From the NCBI RefSeq assembly GCF_025515305.1, contig NZ_JAOPHT010000009.1:84655-148654 (forward strand): a stretch of 64,000 bases of DNA, in the 5' to 3' direction. The stretch's first letter is position 1; every line of letters starts with the position of its first letter. This document shows, one piece after another, positions 32,953 to 39,508 of this stretch. Below the pieces are notes generated by a model. It saw only the letters and a program-made list of their open reading frames with translations, was not told the origin of the DNA and did not search any database. This stretch comes from Roseicyclus sediminis (lineage in GTDB: Bacteria; Pseudomonadota; Alphaproteobacteria; Rhodobacterales; Rhodobacteraceae). The position numbers and the translations under genes are program-made.

Positions 32953-33918
32953 ATGGCCGCCAACGCACCGACCGCCCCCGTGCCCGAAGGCGCCCGCATA
33001 ACCGTCTGCGAAGTGGGCCCTCGCGACGGGTTCCAGATCGAAGCGACCTTCATCCCCACCGACCGCAAGATCGCCATCGTCAACGCGCTCTTCGCGTCGG
33101 GTCTGAGGCACATCCAGGTCACGTCCTTCGTCAGCCCGCGGGCCGTACCGCAGCTGGCCGATGCCGAGGCGGTGCTCGCCGGTATCGACCGGCCCGAGGG
33201 CGCCGTGGTCTCGGCACTGATCCCGAACCTGCGTGGGGCCGAGCGTGCCGCCGGGGCGGGCGTCGATGCGGTGCACAGCGTCGTCTCGGCCTCCGAGACC
33301 CACAACCTCAAGAATGTGAACCGCCCGATCGAGACCTCGCTGAAGGATTTCGAGGCCGTCTTCGCGTTGCTGGACAGGGCCGGCGTGGCCATCGAAGGAG
33401 GCATCGCCACCGCCTTCGGCTGTCCGTTCGAGGGCATCGTCCCGCCCGAGCAGGTCGCCCGTATCGCGCGGCGCTACCAGGAGATGGGCGCGCGGTCCGT
33501 CGGCCTTGGCGATACCACCGGCATGGCCACGCCCAGCACGGTCCGCGCCGCGGTCCAGGCGATCCGGGCCGAGGCGCCGGGCCTCGGGATCGGCCTTCAC
33601 TTCCACAATACCCGCGGCGTCGGCCTTGCCTGCGTCATGACGGGCCTTGCGGAGGGCGTCACCCACTACGACGCCTCGGTCGGCGGGCTTGGCGGCTGCC
33701 CCTTCGCCGCCGGCGCCACGGGAAACATCTGTACCGAGGACCTCGTGTACCTGCTGAACGAAAGCGGCTACGAAACCGGCGTGAACCTCGACGCGCTGAT
33801 CGATGCGGCAAGGATGACGCAGGAGGTGATCGGCCGCGACCTGCCCGGCCAGGTCATAAAGTCGGGCCCGCGCCTGCGCCGCTACGATCCCGGCCTGACG
33901 GCGACGGCCGCGGGATGA
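32953..33918 (+). CDS. HMG-CoA-lyase-like aldolase (DRE-TIM family)
   Basis: This 321-aa protein has the DRE-TIM metallolyase signature VCEVGPRDGFQIE near residue 18-30, the metal histidines in IGLHFHNTRGVGLA and the mobile cysteine loop GGLGGCPFAAGATGNICTED. These are HMG-CoA-lyase hallmarks. Its stop overlaps the start of a CoA-transferase, so the pair probably activates and cleaves a 3-hydroxy-acyl-CoA such as HMG-CoA, citramalyl-CoA or a related acid imported by TctABC. AAGGACAGG precedes the ATG at 32953. The frame is open upstream to 32689 without a plausible start. Confidence 0.87.
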   Translation: MAANAPTAPVPEGARITVCEVGPRDGFQIEATFIPTDRKIAIVNALFASGLRHIQVTSFVSPRAVPQLADAEAVLAGIDRPEGAVVSALIPNLRGAERAAGAGVDAVHSVVSASETHNLKNVNRPIETSLKDFEAVFALLDRAGVAIEGGIATAFGCPFEGIVPPEQVARIARRYQEMGARSVGLGDTTGMATPSTVRAAVQAIRAEAPGLGIGLHFHNTRGVGLACVMTGLAEGVTHYDASVGGLGGCPFAAGATGNICTEDLVYLLNESGYETGVNLDALIDAARMTQEVIGRDLPGQVIKSGPRLRRYDPGLTATAAG

Positions 33919-35105
33919 GTGATCTTCCGCTGTCCGGCGTTCGGGTCATCGACCTGACGCGCATCCTTTCGGGCCCTTTCTGCTCGATGATCCTCGGCGA
34001 TCTGGGCGCGGACGTGATCAAGATCGAGTCGCCGCGCGGCGGCGACCCGGTGCGCGGGCAGGGACATATCCGGGATGGCCTGTCGTGGTATTTCGCCGGT
34101 TTCAACCGAAACAAGCGCTCCGTCGCGCTCGATCTGCGCAAGCCGGAGGGAGCGGCGGTGCTGGAACGGCTGCTGGCCGATGCGGACATCTTGACGGAGA
34201 ATTACCGACCCGGCGTGCTGGACGAGATGGGCCTGTCCGAGGCGCGACTGGCCGAGATCAACCCCCGCCTGATCGTGGTCAGCGTGAACGGCTACGGATC
34301 GACCGGACCCTATGCCGACCGCCCGGCCTTCGACTTCATCGCGCAGGCGATGTCGGGCTACATGGCGACCAACGGGACACCCGAAACGGGCCCGCTGCGC
34401 ACCGGCCCTCCGCTGACCGACCTCATCGCCGGGCTCTATGCCGCCCTCGGCGCCGTCTCGGCCCTCAGGGCGCGGGACATGGGAGGACCGGCCCAGAGGG
34501 TCGAGGCCTCGATGATGATGTCGATCATCTCGATGATGGCCTATCTCTCGTCCGGCGCGCTCGCCACCGGCCGCGACCCGGTGCCCACCGGCAACGACCA
34601 CCCCATCGTCGCGCCCTACGGCCTGTTCCGCGCGGCGGACGGAGACATCGCGGTCGCGCCCTCGACGGATGTCTTCGTCGCGCGCTTTCTCGGGGAGATC
34701 GGGCTTGCGCATCTCCTCGATGACCCAAGGTTCGCGGACAACGCGCGGCGCGTCGAGAACCGGGCCGAACTGAACAGGCTGGTGGACGGCGCCCTGGCCC
34801 ATGGCACGCAAGCCCACTGGATCGAGCGGCTGAACCGCGCCGGCGTACCCTGCGGCAAGGTCCAGAGCCTGACCGAGGCGCTTGCCGATCCGCAAGTGGC
34901 GGCACAGGACATGGTCCTCGACGTGGAGCACCCGGGCCATGGTGTGCTGAAGATGACGGGCTTCCCGGTCAGGTTCTCGCAAACGCCCCTGAGGGTTCGC
35001 CATCCCACTCCGGACCTCGGCGCCCAGACGGAAGCGGTGCTGGTCGAGGCGGGCTACGACGCGGAGGCACTCGCCAGATTGCGCGATGCCGGAGCGATCG
35101 GCTGA
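33915..35105 (+). CDS. class III CoA-transferase (CaiB/BaiF/Frc family)
   Basis: This 396-aa protein starts with the family motif LSGVRVIDLTRILSGPFCSM followed by LGDLGADVIKIESPRGGDPV, and has NRNKRSVALDLRKPEG. The catalytic aspartate lies in RPAFDFIAQAMSGYMATNG (about residue 140-150). It overlaps the lyase gene by ATGA, so it likely provides the CoA ester that the lyase cleaves, using a donor such as succinyl-CoA. Substrate specificity cannot be read from sequence. The tRNA-Cys gene follows on the opposite strand. Confidence 0.9.
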   Translation: MSDLPLSGVRVIDLTRILSGPFCSMILGDLGADVIKIESPRGGDPVRGQGHIRDGLSWYFAGFNRNKRSVALDLRKPEGAAVLERLLADADILTENYRPGVLDEMGLSEARLAEINPRLIVVSVNGYGSTGPYADRPAFDFIAQAMSGYMATNGTPETGPLRTGPPLTDLIAGLYAALGAVSALRARDMGGPAQRVEASMMMSIISMMAYLSSGALATGRDPVPTGNDHPIVAPYGLFRAADGDIAVAPSTDVFVARFLGEIGLAHLLDDPRFADNARRVENRAELNRLVDGALAHGTQAHWIERLNRAGVPCGKVQSLTEALADPQVAAQDMVLDVEHPGHGVLKMTGFPVRFSQTPLRVRHPTPDLGAQTEAVLVEAGYDAEALARLRDAGAIG

Positions 35106-35131
35106 ACGAGTGCATCGGGGAATTGGGGAGG

Positions 35132-35205
35132 TGGAGGCGAGTACCGGAATCGAACCGGTGTGCACGGATTTGCAATCCGCTGCGTAACCACTCCGCCAAC
35201 TCGCC
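35132..35205 (-). tRNA. tRNA-Cys (GCA)
   Basis: Read on the minus strand, the gene begins GGCGAGT and ends ACTCGCC-T-CCA, giving a perfect 7-bp acceptor stem with U73 and an encoded CCA. The anticodon loop is TTGCAAA (anticodon GCA), and GGTTCGATTCC supplies the T loop. Total length is 74 nt. U73 and the GCA anticodon identify tRNA-Cys. The 3' end faces the CoA-transferase gene, and the 5' end faces the integrase. Confidence 0.97.
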
Positions 35206-35330
35206 AGCGATGCGCAGGGGTAAGGTGTTGGATGTGGTGCGTCAAGGCCGCATCGGATGAAATCGGCATCGACTTATTGGACATCAAACAGCTGTTCGCC
35301 GAACCGACTTATTTCCGGTCAAATGGGGGC

Positions 35331-36221
35331 CTAGTTTGTGCGGGTTTCCGTCAGCATCTGACGCTTTTGGGCTGCAGTGCGCGCCCTCATCACCTGGCGC
35401 GCCTCACCTGCATACTTCCGGATCATTGCTATCGAGGCATGACCACTGAAGGCTGCAATCTCGTCATCCGTGCATCCGGCCCAGGCCAGCTCCTGCACAC
35501 CGCGGTACCTCAATGCGTGAAGGTCGAATTCTACTAGGCCAAGCCTTTTGCGTTCTTCACGCATGATGCGCGCCATCTTGAAGTAGCTGAAGGGCCGGCC
35601 GTCTGCATCTGACAAGATGCTGACGCCGTGCCTTCTTGTTGCATCAAGCATGCGCTTGAGTTCTTGCGAACAGGGCAGCCAGAGGCTGATCCCGGTTTTT
35701 CCTTGAGTGATGCGGAGCGCCTCTCCGTCGTAATCCGACCATCGGAACTTCGGCCAGTCGCCGGGACGCTGCACGCTTCCGATCCCGAGCTCGAAAATCA
35801 GCCTGGCGGTTGCATTGGCGCGCGCCCGGAAGATAGCAATGGCCGCGTCGGTCCAGGGGCGATGCGGCGCGCGCCGCTCCGCCGGTGTCTTCAGCTTGCG
35901 GACGGATTTTGCGGGATTGTGGTCGAGCCAGCCCAAATCGATCGCGTGCTCGAAGAGAACGCTCAGGACCTGCTGCACGTAGTTGGCAAAGCGCGTGCGA
36001 TGGGCATTCGCCTCCATCTGCGCGATAACTTGAGGTCGCTTGATGGAGGCGACTGCCACCTGGCCGATGGTTCCTTTGAGATAGTCGAGCACCTGGTCGT
36101 AGTCGCGGCGGGTGCGTGCACGGAGACACGTGTAACGGGAGGAAGCGCGGTAGCTTGCGATGAGATCGGCCAGGGTCTGGTGCGCGGGCTCCTGCCACGG
36201 CGGTGACGTGGTGTCGAACAT
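35331..36221 (-). CDS. tyrosine recombinase / phage-type integrase
   Basis: This 296-aa protein has an N-terminal SAM-like core-binding domain (about 12-105) and a complete catalytic domain: R152 in SVQRPGDWPKFRW, K175 in ITQGKTG, H235 and R238 in DLHALRYRG, H261 in FSGHASIAM and the nucleophile Y270 in RKYAGEA. All catalytic residues are intact, so it is probably active. The start at 36221 matches the usual N-terminus; the frame is open to 36560 but that part consists of repeats. It lies 126 bp from the 5' side of tRNA-Cys, not the usual 3' side. Its last codons contain one copy of the 19-bp inverted sequence found again at 37.9 kb. Confidence 0.9.
   Translation of the reverse strand: MFDTTSPPWQEPAHQTLADLIASYRASSRYTCLRARTRRDYDQVLDYLKGTIGQVAVASIKRPQVIAQMEANAHRTRFANYVQQVLSVLFEHAIDLGWLDHNPAKSVRKLKTPAERRAPHRPWTDAAIAIFRARANATARLIFELGIGSVQRPGDWPKFRWSDYDGEALRITQGKTGISLWLPCSQELKRMLDATRRHGVSILSDADGRPFSYFKMARIMREERKRLGLVEFDLHALRYRGVQELAWAGCTDDEIAAFSGHASIAMIRKYAGEARQVMRARTAAQKRQMLTETRTN
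35350..35368 (+). repeat. 19-bp sequence, copy 1, inverted relative to copy at 37893-37911
   Basis: GTCAGCATCTGACGCTTTT lies in the 3' end of the integrase gene. Its exact reverse complement is at 37893-37911. The core GTCAG-CAT-CTGAC is itself a dyad. A further half copy (AGATGCTGAC) lies at 35614-35623 inside the integrase. Confidence 0.7.
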
Positions 36222-36450
36222 GATGCGTGCTCCCGTCTGCGGCGTCCGCGAGAGCAAGTTCTGACCCGATCGGCCGCGCGATGCTGCGGGTCGGGCAGAC
36301 GTTAAGGGAAAATCCTCGCGGAGATCAAATTTTCCACGAAAACAATAGCATAAATCGGCCAAGCCAGGAAGGGATTCGCAGGTTCTTCCGTCCGAATCCG
36401 CAGAAAAACGCGCTGTTTTTTGTGGCGCGTGGTGGGGAACCTGGAGACCA

Positions 36451-36576
36451 TGGCTTTGTTTAGAGAACCCGAAGCTCAGGCGTCGCGGGGCTTGGCTTTG
36501 TTCTGGAAATTCAGGTCGCATGGTCGGACCCGATTGGCTTTGTTTTGGAATTCGGGACATCCTTGAGATAGCCGAT
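36451..36576. repeat. three direct repeats at exact 42-bp spacing upstream of the integrase
   Basis: TGGCTTTGTT occurs at 36451, 36493 and 36535. The second and third copies extend as TGGCTTTGTT[C/T]TGGAA...TTC. The units drift otherwise. They lie 230-315 bp upstream of the integrase start and the last overlaps the 3' end of the next gene. They could be arm-type integrase binding sites, or echoes of a tandem duplication of that gene's end. The rest of 36222-36510 shows nothing recognisable. Confidence 0.6.
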
Positions 36577-37122
36577 CCACTCCTTCAGGGCACGGTGGCG
36601 GCGGACTTCGGCCTCCCGACGGTAGCGCAGGAGACGCCGCAACTTACCGGGCGCATCCATGATCTCGAAGGCATCCGCTTGCGGAACGGTCGTGTCCTGA
36701 GATCGAAGAAAGGTGGCGATCAAGTTCCTCTCCAAAGGGTCGCGCAACCCCTCCATGGCGCGGTAGGCCAAAGCTAGTTCCGGATCCGACGTGACATGCG
36801 CAGGTCGCTCCGTCCTGTGCTCCGTCGCGGATATCCTCTCGAGGATCGTGAATTCGCTGTTGCGTACGCGCTCTAGCTGCGCCTCCGCATCCGCAAGGCT
36901 CCATGCAAGGGCAAGACCGACTTCTGACAAGTGGACCGGCTCCAGACACGGATCGTCGAGAATGATCGAAGCGTGATATTGCACACGGTCCGGCAGAGGC
37001 GGTGTCGAAAGTCCATGCCGCAACGCATTCCGGGAAACCCGCCGACGTCCAGCCTCCGTCCTGGGGCCGGTGCTTTTCCTCGCATTTGCCCGGTTGGCCG
37101 CGCGGCGGCGTTCGCTCGACAC
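36511..37122 (-). CDS. unknown protein with N-terminal STGPRT-AG-NALRHGL motif
   Basis: This 203-aa protein opens with RRRAANRANARKSTGPRTEA then GRRRVSRNALRHGLS, a recurrent motif of an uncharacterised bacterial family often seen near mobile DNA. The rest is charged and helical (LALAWSLADAEAQLERVRNS, YRREAEVRRHRALKEWIGYL), with no catalytic motif visible. The start appears to be GTG at 37122, 6 bp after the stop of the upstream gene, so both form one unit with the integrase downstream. The basic N-terminus suggests nucleic-acid binding, but this is a guess. Confidence 0.65.
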   Translation of the reverse strand: MSSERRRAANRANARKSTGPRTEAGRRRVSRNALRHGLSTPPLPDRVQYHASIILDDPCLEPVHLSEVGLALAWSLADAEAQLERVRNSEFTILERISATEHRTERPAHVTSDPELALAYRAMEGLRDPLERNLIATFLRSQDTTVPQADAFEIMDAPGKLRRLLRYRREAEVRRHRALKEWIGYLKDVPNSKTKPIGSDHAT

Positions 37123-37128
37123 TGGACA

Positions 37129-37704
37129 CTACCGCATCACTTCGGCGTCTTCGACAACGCGGGCATGGGTCACTTTCAGCTCGTCGTAGTCTTTTCGGAG
37201 GGCGCGACGGCGACGTTCGAGGTCGGCGATCTTCGTGTCGTGATGCTTGGCCTCCTCAGAGCTTCCCGAGGCGAGGGCGAGAAGCTGGTGCGGATGCCAT
37301 TGTGTTTCCTGCAGGAATGCCGCTTCGGCCTCCTGTCGCGTTTGCGGATCCTTCGAGGTGAGATCGAGGGCAAAGAGACGGGTCTCCTCGTCAATCTCGC
37401 TCACCCAAGCATCGTGGTTTGGATCACCCTCCATGATCACGTTGGTTGCGAGGCGCTGATACTTCAGAAGGACTGTGGCGTCCCGCATCCGGCGATGTCG
37501 CATGATCTCCCACTCGTAGTTCGCCAATTGATCGGCAAGCGACCACTCGTACGCCGTTACGGGGTTCAGCTCTTCGAGATATGCCTCCTTCAGCTGCTCC
37601 CGTGCGACAAGATCTTCGCCGGGCAAGACGTCTTCCATCAGGACGTGTGAGGGCGGTTCATCGTCGTCATCATCGACCAGTGCCAGATCTGAGGCGTCAG
37701 TCAT
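37129..37704 (-). CDS. unknown acidic/helical protein of the integrase island
   Basis: This 191-aa protein starts MTDASDLALVDDDDDEPPSH, with an acidic head, and continues as amphipathic helices (LADQLANYEWEIMRHRRMRD, TKIADLERRRRALRKDYDEL) suggesting a C-terminal coiled coil. GAGGA lies about 10 nt before the ATG at 37704. The frame is open to 37869, but that extension is AT-rich and lacks a good ribosome-binding site. It is coupled to the 203-aa gene and shares its helical, charged style. No family was recognised. Confidence 0.6.
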   Translation of the reverse strand: MTDASDLALVDDDDDEPPSHVLMEDVLPGEDLVAREQLKEAYLEELNPVTAYEWSLADQLANYEWEIMRHRRMRDATVLLKYQRLATNVIMEGDPNHDAWVSEIDEETRLFALDLTSKDPQTRQEAEAAFLQETQWHPHQLLALASGSSEEAKHHDTKIADLERRRRALRKDYDELKVTHARVVEDAEVMR

Positions 37705-37878
37705 CTTCCGGTGTTCCTCGTATTGGGGCCAGTCATCACGCAAGATCATACTCGGGAAACGATCGGCGGAGAATGATAAATTGCGTGGCGCCCATAATGA
37801 ATATGAAATAGTGTATATCATATTGAAAAAGGGAGAAAAAATACAAGACAGATGAAATGAAGTGCACAATAGGGTTGC

Positions 37879-37911
37879 GTCAGCATCTGATAAAAAGCGT
37901 CAGATGCTGAC
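37879..37911. repeat. 12-bp-arm palindrome containing copy 2 of the 19-bp sequence
   Basis: GTCAGCATCTGA (37879-37890) is the exact reverse complement of TCAGATGCTGAC (37900-37911), with a 9-nt loop. The right half plus loop (37893-37911) is the exact inverse of the 19-bp sequence at 35350-35368. The surrounding gap 37705-38068 (364 bp) is AT-rich at 37770-37870, where the promoter for the two unknown genes should be. Read leftwards, the right half followed by GCTTTTT could also act as a weak terminator for the gene ending at 38069. Confidence 0.7.
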
Positions 37912-38068
37912 AATAAACGATCGGTTTCTGGGTAATGAAAACAGGTGAATTTCGAATCGCATTCTGCGCAGGGAGGGGGCCAGGAGAGCGCCTCTTGGCA
38001 CCATGTGATCTCACACCCCGGGTGTGGCGCGCGACCGGACCAATCCGCGCGCAGCACGGGCAGTTCGG

Positions 38069-39490
38069 TCAGGTTGGCTTTGAGGAGGACGTCTCCCGCG
38101 CTGCCGCAGGACCACGTTCTTTTGCCATGTCGTCGGTCGCCGAACCGCGCTGCCAGGCATGTGCCCAGCCCACCCCGAGGATAAACGCAAACATCGCCGC
38201 CGTCGCCGGCATCTGCAGGCTGAAATCCACCAGCGAGTGCAGCGCGCCCGCGACTAAGCAGGCCAGCGCCACCACCGGAAACACCCGATTTCGCCGCCGC
38301 TTGACCGCGCCCCGGAAGATCACCGCCGCCACCCAGGCCAGCGCTGCGTAGAAGGCGAGGGCGGCCGGGATCCCCATCTCCCACAGGTTCTCGAGATACG
38401 TGCTGTGGGCGAAGTCCCATTCGCCGCTCGCGGCTTCCAGCGGCACGAAAGGGCGGAACGTGTCGTGGAAGGCGCCGAAGCCGTGGCCGAGCCAGAAGCG
38501 GTCGCGCAGGTGTTCGAGGATGACCGGGTAAATAACGAAGCGCAGGTCACTGGTCTGTCCAAGCAGGCGCGTCAGCACGTTTTCCGACAGAACCGTGAGA
38601 AACGCCCCGAGGAGAATGGCTGCAAGCAGCCAAACGATCTTGGATGAGCCGCTGTCTCGACGCAGCATGACGAACAGGACGATTGCTGCGACCAGGCCGG
38701 ACGCGACGCCAGCACGGCTCGCCGTGAGGAGAAGCGCCGAGAGGCAGATCACCGCGCCGAACAGGAAGATCCAGGCGACCGAGAAGAACCGCTCCAGGAA
38801 CCCGCGGAGCGCGCTGCCGCGAGATCCGCTGGGCGGCACGTTCGACCGCACGAGGTGCAGATAGAGGCCGAGGTTCGTCGCCAGACCCATGGCCGCATAG
38901 GTTGCGTAGGAATTGCGGTTGACGAAACTCGCCGAGACGTTGCTGTTCGCCTGCTCGCCGAGGATGAAGTTGTTTCCAGAGATCGCGGCGTAGAGCCCGA
39001 AGAGCGCCAGCGCCGTCGACCAGAGCGCAAACGCAACAAGGAACCGCTGGGCGCGCTTGGCATTCATCGAGGCCTGTATGGCGATCCAGAAGATCATCGC
39101 GTAGCACGCAAGCCTGAGGACGCCGTGACCGCCGGAGACGGGTGTGGCCGATACAGTGGCCTCCGCCCCAGGCACAAGTGCCCAGAAGGGATGCGCCCAG
39201 GCGTCCGGCAAGGATGGCAAGGTCTGCAACATGCCCCAGGCGAGGACCCCGAGATAGAGCAAAGCCGGCCAGAACAGCCGCGCGTTCGTCCAGTGCCCGC
39301 CGCGCAGCATCGTCAGCCCGCATTGCAGGACGAAGAGCGCGATGACGACGACCCCGAAAAGCGTCCAGTATGCGGGTGAGTTGCCCCCGTAGAGCAGCAC
39401 GAACAGGAGCGTCAGGACCAGCGTCGACCAGCCGATGATCCCCTGGCTGATCGATGCGATCGGGGATCGCCGGACGGCGTGTTCGACCAT
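38069..39490 (-). CDS. O-antigen ligase / polymerase-like membrane protein
   Basis: This 473-aa protein has about ten to twelve hydrophobic helices. It has the large periplasmic loop typical of the Wzy/WaaL family near its C-terminal third (LGHGFGAFHDTFRPFVPLEA, then FAHSTYLENLWEMGIPAAL), with the H/N residues of family ligases. It would polymerise or transfer lipid-linked polysaccharide at the periplasmic face. It follows the wzc-like gene on the same strand with an 18-bp gap. A second Wzy-like protein occurs at 55854, so one of the two may be a ligase or serve another polysaccharide. Confidence 0.82.
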   Translation of the reverse strand: MVEHAVRRSPIASISQGIIGWSTLVLTLLFVLLYGGNSPAYWTLFGVVVIALFVLQCGLTMLRGGHWTNARLFWPALLYLGVLAWGMLQTLPSLPDAWAHPFWALVPGAEATVSATPVSGGHGVLRLACYAMIFWIAIQASMNAKRAQRFLVAFALWSTALALFGLYAAISGNNFILGEQANSNVSASFVNRNSYATYAAMGLATNLGLYLHLVRSNVPPSGSRGSALRGFLERFFSVAWIFLFGAVICLSALLLTASRAGVASGLVAAIVLFVMLRRDSGSSKIVWLLAAILLGAFLTVLSENVLTRLLGQTSDLRFVIYPVILEHLRDRFWLGHGFGAFHDTFRPFVPLEAASGEWDFAHSTYLENLWEMGIPAALAFYAALAWVAAVIFRGAVKRRRNRVFPVVALACLVAGALHSLVDFSLQMPATAAMFAFILGVGWAHAWQRGSATDDMAKERGPAAARETSSSKPT

Positions 39491-39508
39491 GACCCGCTGC
39501 CCGTCCCG

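Noticed and set aside
36222..36560. Upstream extension of the integrase frame
   Set aside because: It consists of the 42-bp repeats and random sequence; family N-terminus fits 36221.
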